NCBI RefSeq assembly: GCF_900636385.1
Contig: NZ_LR134269.1
Span: forward strand, 868,001-932,000
DNA: 64,000 nt
Reading direction: 5' to 3'
From: Staphylococcus warneri
GTDB lineage: Bacteria > Bacillota > Bacilli > Staphylococcales > Staphylococcaceae
Shown in pieces: positions 43,373 through 53,105 of the stretch. Made by a program: the position numbers and the translations under genes. Each line of letters opens with the position of its first letter. The first letter of the stretch is position 1. Under the pieces are notes generated by a model that saw only the letters and a list, made by a program, of their open reading frames with translations, did no database searches and was not told where the DNA came from.

Positions 43373-43991
43373 AGTATTATTTGTAGACGACCATGAGATG
43401 GTTAGAATAGGTATATCAAGTTACTTATCAACACAATCTGACATTGAAGTAGTGGGAGAAGGAGAGTCTGGGAAAGATGCAATTGCAAAGGCACACGAGT
43501 TACAACCAGATTTAATTCTAATGGACTTACTGATGGATGATATGGATGGTGTAGAAGCGACAACAGAAATAAAAAAGGATTTACCTCACATCAAAGTAGT
43601 AATGCTTACAAGTTTCATTGAAGATAAAGAAGTATATCGAGCTTTAGATGCTGGTGTAGATAGTTATATTTTAAAGACTACAAGTGCTAGTGATATCGCA
43701 GAAGCGGTTCGTAAAACATACAATGGTGAATCGGTGTTTGAACCAGAAGTATTAGTTAAAATGCGTAACAGAATGAAAAAACGCGCTGAGCTATATGAAA
43801 TGTTAACAGAAAGAGAAATGGAAATTTTATTGTTAATTGCTAAAGGTTACTCCAATCAAGAGATTGCTAGTGCATCTCACATTACAATAAAAACAGTTAA
43901 AACACATGTAAGTAATATTCTAAGTAAATTAGAAGTTCAAGATAGAACACAAGCAGTCATTTATGCTTTCCAACATAACTTAATTCAATAA
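43362..43991 (+). CDS. vraR: Response regulator VraR
   Basis: This 209-residue NarL/LuxR-type regulator has a receiver domain (1-120) with the acceptor Asp55 in [10 protein letters not shown] and acidic FVDDHEM. The C-terminal helix-turn-helix contains [22 protein letters not shown] (shown in part) and [12 protein letters not shown]. It controls cell-wall stress genes and its own operon in S. aureus. AAGGAGG, inside the end of vraS, precedes the ATG. The operon ends at the following terminator. Confidence 0.96.
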   Translation: MAIKVLFVDDHEMVRIGISSYLSTQSDIEVVGEGESGKDAIAKAHELQPDLILMDLLMDDMDGVEATTEIKKDLPHIKVVMLTSFIEDKEVYRALDAGVDSYILKTTSASDIAEAVRKTYNGESVFEPEVLVKMRNRMKKRAELYEMLTEREMEILLLIAKGYSNQEIASASHITIKTVKTHVSNILSKLEVQDRTQAVIYAFQHNLIQ

Positions 43992-43997
43992 TTATAA

Positions 43998-44042
43998 AAA
44001 GGCCAGGTGGATGATGTTTATCAATTCCACTTGGCCTTTAAT
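43998..44042. terminator. Bidirectional terminator after vraUTSR
   Basis: A 13-bp stem (AAAGGCCAGGTGG against CCACTTGGCCTTT, one G-T pair) with a 16-base loop is followed by a TTTAATTTT tail. On the minus strand it ends in CCTTTTTATAAT. Confidence 0.85.
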
Positions 44043-44049
44043 TTTATGA

Positions 44050-45285
44050 TTAAGAATGTTTATCTTCAGAATCATTATTTTTAATTTTATTAACAATTTT
44101 ATCTTTCATTGTACTTTGATCTTCTTGATACTTGTCATTAGCATCTTTATCAATATTATAATCTTCATCTTTACCAATTTCACGATGATCATTATATTCA
44201 TAAGTTGTATCTTCGTTGTAATGGTTTTGGTTGTTATCATCATGTTTCAATGCTGCTTCTTCTGGTGTTTCACCTTTAATTACATGACGTTGGTGAATAA
44301 TCGCATTGATTTCTGCGCCTATAATAATGATGAAACTTGTTAAGTATAACCAAATTAATAAAATAATGATACCTGCGATACTACCATACGTTTTAGAATA
44401 GTTACCAAAGTTAGAAATATACCAACCAAATGCAAATGATCCTAGTAACCAAATGATAGAAGTAAAAATAGCACCTGGCAATACAGATAGGATTTTTGTT
44501 TTTACATTAGGTGCAACTGAATATAGCACAATAAATAAAACTAAAATGATGATAAGTGGTAATACCACTCTTATTAAATTGAATACCCATTTCACTTCAG
44601 AATCTAAGCCTAATGGCCCGAATAAGTAATGACTTATTGCAGAACCTAATGTTGGTAATGCCATTGCGATAGCAAATACAACACCCATTACTACTGTAAA
44701 TACAACACTTAGAAGTTTTAGTAAAATACCGTTACGACTATCTTCAACATCGTAAGCAACGTTAAATGAGTTCATAATTGCTGTCATACCGTTTGAAGCT
44801 GACCAAATTGCTAAGATCAAACCGACAGATAGTAAGCCACCACTTGAGTTCTTCGTTACATCGCCAATAACACCTTTTATGATTGATGATGTTTCAGATG
44901 GTGCACTGCTTAACATGCTAGTAATTTGGCTTTGTTCAATATTAAAGAATGGTAACAATGTTAATAAGAAAATCAACATAGGGAACATCGCAAGAACGAA
45001 ATGATAAGTCATTTGTGCTGCTAAACCTGAAGCATCATCTTTACCAATTCGATAAACTAAATATGAAAAGAAATTTGAATTCTTTGTATATTTAGCAGGT
45101 TTGTTTAATCTTGATAAGAAGAAAACTTGATTATCTTTCTTAGGTTCCTTAGATTGAAACTCCTGTGGTTCAATATATGTACGGTCTACTTTAATTTTAT
45201 TATCACTATTTTTGTCATCCTTATGCTCTTCGTATTCTTTTGCAGAGTTAAGGAATTTGGAACTTGTTTTTTCTTTCTTTGACAT
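44050..45285 (-). CDS. YihY/BrkB family membrane protein
   Basis: This 411-residue protein has a charged N-terminal cytoplasmic part (1-70) and about six transmembrane helices (75-330) with the family segment GKDDASGLAAQMTYHFVLA (shown in part) and NGMTAIMNSFNVAYDVED. The hydrophilic, Asp/Asn-rich C-terminal tail (340-411) is low complexity. I chose the ATG at 45285, with AAAGGAG 6 bases upstream; the open frame to 45423 lacks such support. The family was once called RNase BN, which is no longer accepted. The function is unknown. Confidence 0.85.
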   Translation of the reverse strand: MSKKEKTSSKFLNSAKEYEEHKDDKNSDNKIKVDRTYIEPQEFQSKEPKKDNQVFFLSRLNKPAKYTKNSNFFSYLVYRIGKDDASGLAAQMTYHFVLAMFPMLIFLLTLLPFFNIEQSQITSMLSSAPSETSSIIKGVIGDVTKNSSGGLLSVGLILAIWSASNGMTAIMNSFNVAYDVEDSRNGILLKLLSVVFTVVMGVVFAIAMALPTLGSAISHYLFGPLGLDSEVKWVFNLIRVVLPLIIILVLFIVLYSVAPNVKTKILSVLPGAIFTSIIWLLGSFAFGWYISNFGNYSKTYGSIAGIIILLIWLYLTSFIIIIGAEINAIIHQRHVIKGETPEEAALKHDDNNQNHYNEDTTYEYNDHREIGKDEDYNIDKDANDKYQEDQSTMKDKIVNKIKNNDSEDKHS

Positions 45286-45348
45286 AACAATCTCCTTTAG
45301 TCCTTTGACATCGAATTTTAAATGCAATTTTAATTTATGATTAGTTGT

Positions 45349-45403
45349 AAAGAAAGGGAGTGAGAAAGAACTCATTTGGAAATGAATTCTTAAACTCACC
45401 CCC
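45349..45403 (-). terminator. Possible terminator of the ptpA-ytxH unit
   Basis: An extended hairpin has outer GGGAGTGAG/CTCACCCCC arms and an inner AAGAACTCATTT/AAATGAATTCTT stem with mismatches. On the minus strand a TTTCTTT tail follows. It lies in the 5' region of the BrkB gene, so it could also shape that leader. Confidence 0.5.
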
Positions 45404-45514
45404 GTATTAATGGAGTGGGACAATAATATTAGAAGTATTTCACTATTTTATATAGCTAGATTACTCATTGGCTATAAAGCCAATATTCAATAAAATTGCC
45501 CATTTGGCATTCCA

Positions 45515-45799
45515 TTACTTACTAATACGTTCATTTTTTCTATTAACAAATGTGTCTTTAGCATCTTTAATAGAACGTTCTAATTCTGGATTGTTACGAC
45601 GAATTTCTTCGATAACATCTTTCCAGTACATTACTTCATCTTTAATGCTACTCACTTTAGAAGGTTTTTGAGATTTTTTGCCTTCTTTAACATTAGAGAA
45701 TGATTGTTTTAATGAATTACGAGTTGATTTATCAGCTAATGTTGCTGCGCCACCGATAACAGCGCCTAATAATACACCAGGAATGAATTTGTTTTCCAT
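45515..45799 (-). CDS. YtxH domain-containing protein
   Basis: This 94-residue protein has an N-terminal glycine-rich hydrophobic segment, FIPGVLLGAVIGGAATLAD (residues 5-23), characteristic of YtxH/GsB-like proteins. A long charged helix follows. It probably anchors to the membrane through the short helix. YtxH proteins are often stress-linked in Bacillales, with no defined biochemical role. It lies 6 bases after ptpA and is probably cotranscribed with it. Confidence 0.8.
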   Translation of the reverse strand: MENKFIPGVLLGAVIGGAATLADKSTRNSLKQSFSNVKEGKKSQKPSKVSSIKDEVMYWKDVIEEIRRNNPELERSIKDAKDTFVNRKNERISK

Positions 45800-45805
45800 A
45801 ATTTT

Positions 45806-46270
45806 TTACCCCTCTTTCAAATTTGCATCTTTTACGATGTAGTCAATTAAATGATCACAAGATGATTGTACCATTTTATATACACCTTCAAAATTGTTTG
45901 TGTAGTATGGATCTGGTACATCACTTTCTTCCATATTACTAAATTCTAACAGTTTGAACAATTGTCCTTGAATGTTAGGATTAATTGCTTTGATATTTTC
46001 TATATTACTTTGATCCATTGCAATAATATAGTCAAAATCATCTGTTGGTTCAAATAGCTCACTAATCATACCATCAAAAGGAATTTGATGTTCATTAAGA
46101 ATCTTTTGAGTACCTTCATGTGGAGGTTCTCCTAAATTCCATTTTCCAGTGCCACGAGAATGTACTTGAACATCTTTAATGCCTCTGTCTTGAAGTCTTT
46201 GTCTCATGATAGCTTCAGCCATTGGAGAACGGCAAATATTTCCAAGACATACAAAAGCAACGTCTACCAT
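45806..46270 (-). CDS. ptpA: Low molecular weight protein-tyrosine phosphatase
   Basis: This 154-residue phosphatase has the P-loop CX5R motif with Cys8 and Arg14 in VCLGNICRSPMAE. The general acid Asp120 is in SDVPDPYYTNNFEGVY. In S. aureus PtpA is secreted without a classical signal peptide and dephosphorylates host proteins; whether this ortholog does so is unknown. GGAGG lies 7 bases before the ATG. It precedes the YtxH gene in the same direction. Confidence 0.92.
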   Translation of the reverse strand: MVDVAFVCLGNICRSPMAEAIMRQRLQDRGIKDVQVHSRGTGKWNLGEPPHEGTQKILNEHQIPFDGMISELFEPTDDFDYIIAMDQSNIENIKAINPNIQGQLFKLLEFSNMEESDVPDPYYTNNFEGVYKMVQSSCDHLIDYIVKDANLKEG

Positions 46271-46416
46271 ATTGATTCCTCCAAACCATGTAATTATATC
46301 CCCATTTTAATGGTTCTTCAAACAATTAGAAAGTAAATTTTTTCAATTTCTATTAAAGTTCCATAAAGTATGTTAGTTTGATAGAATATGATTACTAATA
46401 TAAAGAGGTGAGACGC

Positions 46417-46620
46417 GTGGCATTATCTAATGAAGAGATGATTACTGAGATTAGACAAAAATTAAATATTGTCAATAAAGCACTTATCGATCCAGATAAA
46501 TTTAAAGAGGCAAATCATGATGAAATTAAAGAAATTCACCAATTTGTCACTTCAAAAGATTCTTTTTCACCTAGCGAAGTCACTGCAATTGCAGATGCAC
46601 TAGGACAATTACGACAATAA
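46417..46620 (+). CDS. UPF0435 (DUF1128) family protein
   Basis: This 67-residue helical cytoplasmic protein ends SPSEVTAIADALGQLRQ, the most conserved part of the family. The GTG at 46417 gives the usual short start (VALSNEE); a GTG at 46408 is less likely because it lies within the AGAGGTGAG ribosome binding site. It lies 12 bases before the aminopeptidase gene, a conserved pair. The function is unknown. Confidence 0.8.
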   Translation: MALSNEEMITEIRQKLNIVNKALIDPDKFKEANHDEIKEIHQFVTSKDSFSPSEVTAIADALGQLRQ

Positions 46621-46632
46621 GGGGGAACCTAA

Positions 46633-47874
46633 ATGAGTAACTATCAAGACAAATTAAGACAATATGCACAGCTATTAGTTAGAGTAGGGATGAATGTCCA
46701 AGATAAGCAACCCGTATTTATTCGATCATCAGTTGAAGCATTGGAACTGACTCATTTAGTCGTTGAAGAGGCATACATTGCTGGTGCTTCAGATGTAAGA
46801 GTTGAGTATGCTGATCCACGTTTAAAACGATTAAAATTTGAACATGAATCTCTAGACCACTTTGAAAATAACGACGTTAAGTCATATGATGTTGAAGCTA
46901 GAATGGACTTTGTAAAAAGAGGGGCTGCAAATCTAGCAATTTTAACTGAAGATCCAGATTTATTAAGTGGTATCGATGCAAGTAAATTAAAAGCATATCA
47001 ATTACAATATTCAAAAGCGTATAAAGGTTATATGGAAGCGAGTCAAAAGAATCAATTTCCATGGGTCGTAGCAGCATTTCCATCTAAAGCTTGGGCACAA
47101 CGCGTTTATCCTGATAAATCAGTGGAAGACGCATATACAACTTTTGTTGATGAAGTGTTTGATATTGTACGAGTTGATGGTAACGATCCGATTCAAAATT
47201 GGCAATCTCATGTCAAGAATTTAAGTGTGCATGCTGATAAATTGCAGAAAAAACAATATAAAGCATTACACTATCTATCAGAAGGTACAGACTTAGTTGT
47301 TGGCTTACCAAAAGGACATATTTGGGAAGATGCGACTAGTTATGTCAATGGTGATCAACAGGCTTTTATTGCTAATATACCTACTGAAGAAGTATTCACT
47401 GCACCAGATAGAAACAACGTTAATGGATATGTGACAAATAAATTGCCTTTAAGTTTTAATGGTAATATTATTGATGGCTTTACATTGACATTCAAAGATG
47501 GAGAAATCATTGATTTTAAAGCAGATAAAGGTGAAGATGTGTTAAGAGACTTATTGGATACAGATGAAGGTGCTAAACGATTAGGTGAGGTTGCGTTAGT
47601 ACCAGATGATTCACCAATTTCTAATCGTAATACAATCTTTTATAATACGTTATTTGATGAAAATGCATCTTGTCATCTAGCAATAGGTTCAGCATATGGG
47701 TTCAATATTGAAGGTGGGACAGAAATGACTACCGAAGAAAAAATTGCAAGTGGTTTAAATGATTCAAATGTGCATGAAGACTTTATGATTGGAAGTGCAG
47801 ATTTAACTATTTATGGCATATTAGAAGATGATACAAAAGAACTCGTATTTGAAAATGGTAATTGGGCAAACTAA
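46633..47874 (+). CDS. ampS: M29 family aminopeptidase
   Basis: This 413-residue metallo-aminopeptidase of the thermophilic aminopeptidase T family (AmpS/PepS) removes N-terminal residues from peptides in the cytoplasm. Recognisable parts: [20 protein letters not shown] near the start (in part), the metal-binding [15 protein letters not shown] [45 protein letters not shown] (in part) and [15 protein letters not shown] precedes the ATG. Confidence 0.92.
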   Translation: MSNYQDKLRQYAQLLVRVGMNVQDKQPVFIRSSVEALELTHLVVEEAYIAGASDVRVEYADPRLKRLKFEHESLDHFENNDVKSYDVEARMDFVKRGAANLAILTEDPDLLSGIDASKLKAYQLQYSKAYKGYMEASQKNQFPWVVAAFPSKAWAQRVYPDKSVEDAYTTFVDEVFDIVRVDGNDPIQNWQSHVKNLSVHADKLQKKQYKALHYLSEGTDLVVGLPKGHIWEDATSYVNGDQQAFIANIPTEEVFTAPDRNNVNGYVTNKLPLSFNGNIIDGFTLTFKDGEIIDFKADKGEDVLRDLLDTDEGAKRLGEVALVPDDSPISNRNTIFYNTLFDENASCHLAIGSAYGFNIEGGTEMTTEEKIASGLNDSNVHEDFMIGSADLTIYGILEDDTKELVFENGNWAN

Positions 47875-47932
47875 ACATCATGTTATATAAAATATGAGGA
47901 GTCAAAATTCATTAAGAGATAGGAAGATATGA

Positions 47933-48463
47933 ATGGCAAAACAACAAGTGACTAAAAAAGCAATGTCAGAATCTAAAAGTTTGAAGTCTAGACAAGTCTA
48001 CCCACAAGATACAAATCATCATCATACAATGTTTGGTGGTACATTAATGGCTAATGTTGATGAAATTGCAGCAATTACTGCAATGAAACATGCTGGTAAC
48101 TCAGTTGTTACAGCATCGACAGATTCTGTTGATTTTTTACTACCGATTAAAAATGGGGATATTTTATCATATGAAGCGATGGTTTCGTACACAGGTAGTA
48201 GTTCAATGGAGGTATGTGTACAAATTATTATTGAAGATGTGTTCGAAGGTGAACGAAAATTAGCTGCCCTCAGCTTTTTAACTTTCGTTGCATTGGACCA
48301 AAGTGGTAAACCAACACAAGTACCTCAAGTCTATCCAGAAGATAAAGTTGAAAAATGGTTCCATGAAACTGCGCCACAACGTGTGGCCCGTCGCAAAGAA
48401 CGTCGTGATGAAAGCAAAAATACAATCGAGTATTTATCAAAAATCCAACATATTGAAAGATAA
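47933..48463 (+). CDS. Acyl-CoA thioesterase (hotdog fold)
   Basis: This 176-residue hotdog thioesterase of the YkhA/BFIT type hydrolyses acyl-CoA. The catalytic-region motif HHHTMFGGTLMANVDEIAA (residues 24-42) is diagnostic. SFLTFVALDQSGKPTQVP closes the domain, and the basic C-terminal tail VARRKERRDESK is common. AGGAAGAT precedes the ATG. The chain-length preference is unknown. Confidence 0.88.
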   Translation: MAKQQVTKKAMSESKSLKSRQVYPQDTNHHHTMFGGTLMANVDEIAAITAMKHAGNSVVTASTDSVDFLLPIKNGDILSYEAMVSYTGSSSMEVCVQIIIEDVFEGERKLAALSFLTFVALDQSGKPTQVPQVYPEDKVEKWFHETAPQRVARRKERRDESKNTIEYLSKIQHIER

Positions 48464-48484
48464 TACTTAAATTAATTCATAATA

Positions 48485-48536
48485 AAAGTACCTCTATCTC
48501 AATGCATTGAAACACATTGAGATAGAGGTACTTTAT
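48485..48536. terminator. Very long bidirectional terminator
   Basis: A perfect 20-bp stem (arms 48485-48504 and 48515-48534) with a 10-base loop lies between the convergent thioesterase and yfkAB genes, with A/T-rich flanks on both sides. Confidence 0.9.
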
Positions 48537-48582
48537 TTTAAGCTATATCTGTTTTAAATTAAAATGCTATACAAATTAGGCG

Positions 48583-49725
48583 TTACGAGAAAATATGTTT
48601 AGCATGCATTGCTTTTTCATTTTCTCTGAAATCTGTATTAGGGTAGTACATATTTTTCACTAAAACATTGGGTCCTAAGCACTGATATTCAGCACAATGA
48701 CAGTTGAGTGATTGTGCTAAATCAGAATTGAGCCATTGATTAAAAACATCAGTCAGTTTATCTTTTTGAATATTAGAGATAGTACCATTTTCATCACCAA
48801 AATCAGTAACAATGACATTACCTGTAAATACATTTACATTTAAACGGCTACGACCATCTGGGTCATTTCGCATCGTAACGTTTTTAGCATTTCTTAATCG
48901 TTGTAATAAAAGTTGGTCATTTTCGTCATTAATACATGGATAAATAGGTAATGTACCAAAAAGCATCCATGTATCTTCGTTTCTAATATCTAATAAATGA
49001 TGTATTGCTTCTTTCATTTCTTTTAATGACAACACATTTAATGAACTAGCAAAGTCAGCAGGGTACATTGGATGTACCTCATGGCGACTACATTTCATAT
49101 CGTTCACAATCTCTTGATGGATTTTATTTAAATAGGGTAAAGTACTTTGATTCAACATTGTTTCTGCGGAAACGAACATACCTTGCTCAGAGAGCGTGCT
49201 AGCGTTATCAAGCATTTGTTCATATAGTTTGAGTTTCGCTTTCAAAGGTGGTTGTTTTTTCATAGCACCGAATCCCACATCTGTAAATTCTTGGATAGTA
49301 CCCCAGTTATGAGAAATATGCATCACATCGATATACTCAGCGATATCTAGATATCTATCTTGTGGCAATGTTAAATTTGAATTCATTTGAACGTAAATCC
49401 CACGCTGATGTGCATATTTTAATAATGGTTTAACAACATTTTTGATGGATTTTTTTGAGAACATGGGTTCGCCACCTGTAATTGATAACGTACGTAAATT
49501 TGGTATTTCATCTAATCTACGGTATATAATATCCATGGGTAAGGGTTCGGGGTCCTTTGTTTGAAGTGTATAACCAACCGCACAATGACTACATCTCATA
49601 TTACATAAATTAGTAGTTGTAAACTCTATATTACTTAAAGTAAGTTGCCCATTATCAATGACATCATTATAGGCTTCCCAAGGATCGTTATATATTGAAA
49701 TAGGTTGTTTATTAGTTGTTAACAT
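48583..49725 (-). CDS. yfkAB: Radical SAM/CxCxxxxC motif protein YfkAB
   Basis: This is a 380-residue radical SAM protein. The [4Fe-4S] cluster cysteines are C41, C45 and C48 in TTNLCNMRCSHCAVG. A second, C-terminal motif C-x-C-x4-C (Cys342, 344 and 349 in NCHCAEYQC) names the YfkAB subfamily and may hold an auxiliary cluster. The GGEP motif is near residue 100. In B. subtilis the gene was first annotated as two pieces; here it is one continuous frame. AGGAGT lies 8-9 bases before the ATG. Substrate and product are unknown. Confidence 0.9.
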   Translation of the reverse strand: MLTTNKQPISIYNDPWEAYNDVIDNGQLTLSNIEFTTTNLCNMRCSHCAVGYTLQTKDPEPLPMDIIYRRLDEIPNLRTLSITGGEPMFSKKSIKNVVKPLLKYAHQRGIYVQMNSNLTLPQDRYLDIAEYIDVMHISHNWGTIQEFTDVGFGAMKKQPPLKAKLKLYEQMLDNASTLSEQGMFVSAETMLNQSTLPYLNKIHQEIVNDMKCSRHEVHPMYPADFASSLNVLSLKEMKEAIHHLLDIRNEDTWMLFGTLPIYPCINDENDQLLLQRLRNAKNVTMRNDPDGRSRLNVNVFTGNVIVTDFGDENGTISNIQKDKLTDVFNQWLNSDLAQSLNCHCAEYQCLGPNVLVKNMYYPNTDFRENEKAMHAKHIFS

Positions 49726-49957
49726 GATAATTACTCCTAAAAGAGGAGACGTTAGTATAAAATTAGATGTGAAAAAATGTAAATCATTAGTATGTATTTG
49801 TTCATTACAAAATATATGTATATCTAACTTTTACCAAGTCTTGCTCTTTAAATTTTGTAAAAAGTACAGTAAACATTATTAAGATTATATCCCTTTTTGT
49901 CAAATTCTGTTAGGATGATATTATCAAAAAAACAAATCAAAGGAGCGCTTATTTAAT

Positions 49958-50119
49958 ATGAGTGAACAACAAACGATTGACCAAATTAAAACACGATTAA
50001 ACAAATTTATTGAAGATATTGATCACGTAAACCCTGATGAAGTACGCGTTGAAGACATTGATGAGTGGATTGGATTATTAGACCAATTAGAAGAAAAAGT
50101 GAAACAAGTTTCAAAATAA
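49958..50119 (+). CDS. SE1561 family small protein (53 residues)
   Basis: This short, acidic, helical cytoplasmic protein begins MSEQQTIDQIKTRLNKFIED and has a second helix IDEWIGLLDQLEEKVKQV. AAAGGAG lies about 12 bases before the ATG. I recognise it as the staphylococcal SE1561 family, named after an S. epidermidis locus. No function is known. It is a separate transcription unit between yfkAB and the DJ-1-like gene. Confidence 0.75.
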   Translation: MSEQQTIDQIKTRLNKFIEDIDHVNPDEVRVEDIDEWIGLLDQLEEKVKQVSK

Positions 50120-50245
50120 TTATTAGGTAATTAATAATAGTGACACTTTAGTGACGATTATTTTTCAATTGTTAGATGATGTTTAAATTCACCTAAAAGA
50201 GTGAAAGTAATAAATATAATCGAACAATAGAAAGGTGATTACATT

Positions 50246-50764
50246 ATGAGTAAAAAAGTAGCTATTATTTTAGCAGATGAATTTGAAGATATAGAATTAA
50301 CAAGCCCTAAAGAAGCATTAGAAAATGCTGGCATTGAAACTGTTATTGTTGGAGATAACGAAAACCAAGAGGTTGTAGGTAAACATGGTGAAAAAGCAAC
50401 AGTTCAAGTAAGTATTGCCGATGCTAAACCAGAAGATTACGATGGTTTATTAATACCAGGTGGATTTGCACCAGACCATTTACGTGGTGATGCAGAAGGT
50501 AGATACGGCACTTTTGCTAAATATTTCACAACAAATGATGTACCTGCTTTCGCAATTTGCCATGGTCCTCAAGTATTAATTGATACTGATGATTTAAATG
50601 GTAGAACATTAACAGCAGTATTAAATGTTCGAAAAGACCTATCTAATGCGGGTGCTCATGTTGTAGACGAATCAGTAGTTGTAGATAACAACATTGTAAC
50701 GAGTCGTACACCAGATGATTTAGATGATTTTAACAGAGAAATTGTTAAACAACTAGAAGACTAA
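50246..50764 (+). CDS. DJ-1/PfpI family protein
   Basis: This 172-residue class I glutamine amidotransferase-like protein of the PfpI/YhbO branch has the nucleophile-elbow Cys105 in [10 protein letters not shown] and Glu in [11 protein letters not shown] (near residue 12). [15 protein letters not shown] forms the conserved loop. Relatives are stress proteins reported as deglycases or glyoxalases; the activity is disputed. AAAGGTGA precedes the ATG. A terminator follows. Confidence 0.88.
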   Translation: MSKKVAIILADEFEDIELTSPKEALENAGIETVIVGDNENQEVVGKHGEKATVQVSIADAKPEDYDGLLIPGGFAPDHLRGDAEGRYGTFAKYFTTNDVPAFAICHGPQVLIDTDDLNGRTLTAVLNVRKDLSNAGAHVVDESVVVDNNIVTSRTPDDLDDFNREIVKQLED

Positions 50765-50789
50765 TTTATGAGTTTAATAAGAGTTCACA

Positions 50790-50825
50790 AAAGCCTGTTG
50801 ATTAATTTCAACAGGCTTTGTTTAT
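50790..50825 (+). terminator. Terminator after the DJ-1/PfpI gene
   Basis: A perfect 12-bp stem (AAAGCCTGTTGA and its complement) with a 6-base loop is followed by TTTGTTTA. Confidence 0.8.
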
Positions 50826-50998
50826 AGAATTTAAATATTAATGATCAGAAGTTATAATCATTTTTTTGACAATTTTAAGTAAAAACGTATAGAATCAAGT
50901 ACACCCTGGGACTGATTTTTAAGATAAAGTATAGCTAATCCTCTTAACTACTGGTAAACTCAAATTATAACAGTGAGTTTAAGTAAAGGAGCAAATGC

Positions 50999-51808
50999 AT
51001 GAAAAGAAGCGATAGATTTGCACAATCGAATGAAACGTATCAACAAGATATGCGTGAACCTCACTATAATACTTATTATCAACCAGTAGGAAAACCACCT
51101 AAAAAGAAAAAAAGTAAACGTATTTTTTTAAGAATTTTAATCATATTAACAATTATTATTGTTCTATTTTTAGGATTAATGTATTTTATGTCTTCTAGAG
51201 CTAATGTAGATGATTTAAAATCGATAGAAAATAAAAATGATTACGTTGCTGCTGATCAAATGCCTGAATATGTAAGAGGTGCATTTATTTCGTTAGAAGA
51301 TGAACGATTTTATAAGCACCATGGATTTGATTTTAAGGGTACTTCGCGTGCATTATTTTCAACATTAAGTGATCATGATGTTCAAGGTGGTAGCACGATT
51401 ACACAACAAGTTGTTAAAAATTATTATTACGATAATGAACGTTCATTTACAAGAAAATTAAAAGAATTATTTGTTGCACACAAAGTTGAGAAACAATATG
51501 ATAAAAACCAAATACTAAGTTTTTATTTAAATAATATATATTTTGGTGATAATCAATATACGGTTGAAGGTGCAGCCAATCATTATTTCGGTGCAACTAC
51601 TAACAAAAACAATCAAAACTTAAAGCAAATTAGTGTATTGCAAAGTGCTATATTAGCTAGTAAAGTCAATGCACCAAGTGTTTATAATATCGAAGATATG
51701 TCTGATAATTTTATAAATAGAGTTAAAACAAACTTAGAAAAGATGAAGCAACTTCATTATATTTCTGATGAACAATATGAAGAAGCAATGGCACAATTAG
51801 GTAACTAA
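50999..51808 (+). CDS. sgtB: Monofunctional peptidoglycan glycosyltransferase SgtB
   Basis: This 269-residue GT51 enzyme polymerises lipid II into glycan strands at the outer membrane face. It has a basic N-terminus ([10 protein letters not shown], residues 32-41), one transmembrane helix (about 42-64), and the catalytic Glu100 in [16 protein letters not shown]. Further GT51 motifs are [26 protein letters not shown] and [13 protein letters not shown]. There is no transpeptidase domain. AAAGGAG lies 7 bases before the ATG. Confidence 0.95.
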   Translation: MKRSDRFAQSNETYQQDMREPHYNTYYQPVGKPPKKKKSKRIFLRILIILTIIIVLFLGLMYFMSSRANVDDLKSIENKNDYVAADQMPEYVRGAFISLEDERFYKHHGFDFKGTSRALFSTLSDHDVQGGSTITQQVVKNYYYDNERSFTRKLKELFVAHKVEKQYDKNQILSFYLNNIYFGDNQYTVEGAANHYFGATTNKNNQNLKQISVLQSAILASKVNAPSVYNIEDMSDNFINRVKTNLEKMKQLHYISDEQYEEAMAQLGN

Positions 51809-51813
51809 AAAGT

Positions 51814-51907
51814 ACCCTATCACGCGCAATATAAACTGACTCAATTACAGTAATGTGTAAATGATGTTCTAATATTGTGTAGTTGATAGGGTGTTTATTT
51901 TTTTGTA
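51814..51907 (+). terminator. Terminator after sgtB
   Basis: A 9-bp stem, ACCCTATCA/TGATAGGGT (51814-51822 and 51884-51892), plus an inner CAATAT/ATATTG stem closes a long loop. GTTTATTTTTTT follows. Confidence 0.65.
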
Positions 51908-51980
51908 AAGCAATGGTTTTTAGATAATCATCAAACTATGTCATAATATGTAATATACAATACGCAAGTGGAGGTGTATG

Positions 51981-52799
51981 ATGCCTAAAATCACTAAGTT
52001 AGAAGTTCAAAAGAAAAATAAAGAAAGATTTAATCTATATCTTGATAACGAGTTTGAAATGGGCATTGATATTGATACTTTAGTTAAATTTAATTTAAAG
52101 AAAGATCAAATACTAGAGCCCTCAGATATGGAACAAATACAAAAGCATGATCATTATCGTAGAGGTTTAAATGATGCAATTCAATTTCTATCATATCGAA
52201 AACGCACTGAAAAAGAAGTTAGACAGCATTTATTAAAAAACGAAGTTTCTGAAGGGGCAATTCAACAAGTCATAGATTATTGTTACCAAGAAAAACTAAT
52301 AGACCATGATGACTATGCAGAAAGTTTAAAAAATACAATGATTAATACAACTGATAAAGGTCCTGAAATATATAAGCAAAAGTTGTATCAAGCTGGTATA
52401 GAACCTAATATCATTGACCAATATACAGAAATTTATTTAGAACAGCAGCCACTAGAGGATATAGTTAAAGTTGCGAATAAAGTAATACGAACTAAAAAAG
52501 GTCCGACGTCTAAGCTAAAACAAAAAGTCATGCAATCATTGATGCAAAAAGGGTATACGATGGAAAGAATTAAAGAAGCTATGGATGAATTAGATTTCAC
52601 AGAAGACGAAGACCAACTTGATTATATGTTACAAACAGATTTAGAAAAAGTATATAACAAGCAACAAAGAAAATATGAAGGTCAACAAGTTATTAGAAAA
52701 ACGATAGAAACGCTTATGAGAAAAGGCTATAAATATGATAAAATTAAATCTAAATTAGAAGAAAGTGGTATCGAACATGGAACAGAAGAAATTGAGTGA
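51981..52799 (+). CDS. recX: Regulatory protein RecX
   Basis: This 272-residue protein modulates RecA filaments and so tunes recombination and SOS induction. It has three-helix RecX repeats: [18 protein letters not shown] (about residues 67-84), [14 protein letters not shown], and a repeated module in the C-terminal half. I chose the second ATG (51981) because GGAGG lies 6 bases upstream and the length then equals S. aureus RecX. The end overlaps yfhH by 23 bases. Confidence 0.92.
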   Translation: MPKITKLEVQKKNKERFNLYLDNEFEMGIDIDTLVKFNLKKDQILEPSDMEQIQKHDHYRRGLNDAIQFLSYRKRTEKEVRQHLLKNEVSEGAIQQVIDYCYQEKLIDHDDYAESLKNTMINTTDKGPEIYKQKLYQAGIEPNIIDQYTEIYLEQQPLEDIVKVANKVIRTKKGPTSKLKQKVMQSLMQKGYTMERIKEAMDELDFTEDEDQLDYMLQTDLEKVYNKQQRKYEGQQVIRKTIETLMRKGYKYDKIKSKLEESGIEHGTEEIE

Positions 52800-53091
52800 G
52801 ATGTCTGAACAAGAATTAAGACATGAAATTCAAACATATAAAGAAAAAATGAGAAAAGCAGAAATGAACGGTATTTTAAATGAATATGACGTCTATCAAA
52901 GTAAAGTCATTGTAGCAGAAAGCTACCTTGTTGATCGTAACCAAATTGAGTTAGGCCGTATTTATCAATTAAATGATGGTAGTGATCAATATTTTAAAGT
53001 AGAAAGACTGAAAGGTATATTTGCTTGGGGCTTCAGAATTAAAAGTAGTGAACCCGAAGAAGGATTACCAATTGCATTATTAAAATTGTAG
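52777..53091 (+). CDS. yfhH: YfhH family protein (DUF1811)
   Basis: This is a 104-residue cytoplasmic protein with an N-terminal helical pair ([19 protein letters not shown], in part) and a C-terminal SH3-like beta domain ([17 protein letters not shown]). I chose the ATG at 52777 inside the recX end, giving the family's usual start [14 protein letters not shown]. The recX-yfhH pair is conserved in Bacillales. The function is unknown. Confidence 0.85.
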   Translation: MEQKKLSEMSEQELRHEIQTYKEKMRKAEMNGILNEYDVYQSKVIVAESYLVDRNQIELGRIYQLNDGSDQYFKVERLKGIFAWGFRIKSSEPEEGLPIALLKL

Positions 53092-53105
53092 AAGGATGAA
53101 ATAAA

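Noticed and set aside
44056..44343. 95-residue plus-strand open frame inside the BrkB-family gene
   Set aside because: The Ile/Phe-rich product mirrors the low-complexity Asp/Asn tail of the real gene on the other strand; no ribosome binding site.
45467..45484. ATTGGC/GCCAAT hairpin downstream of the YtxH gene as a terminator
   Set aside because: The stem is only 6 bp and no T-run follows on either strand.
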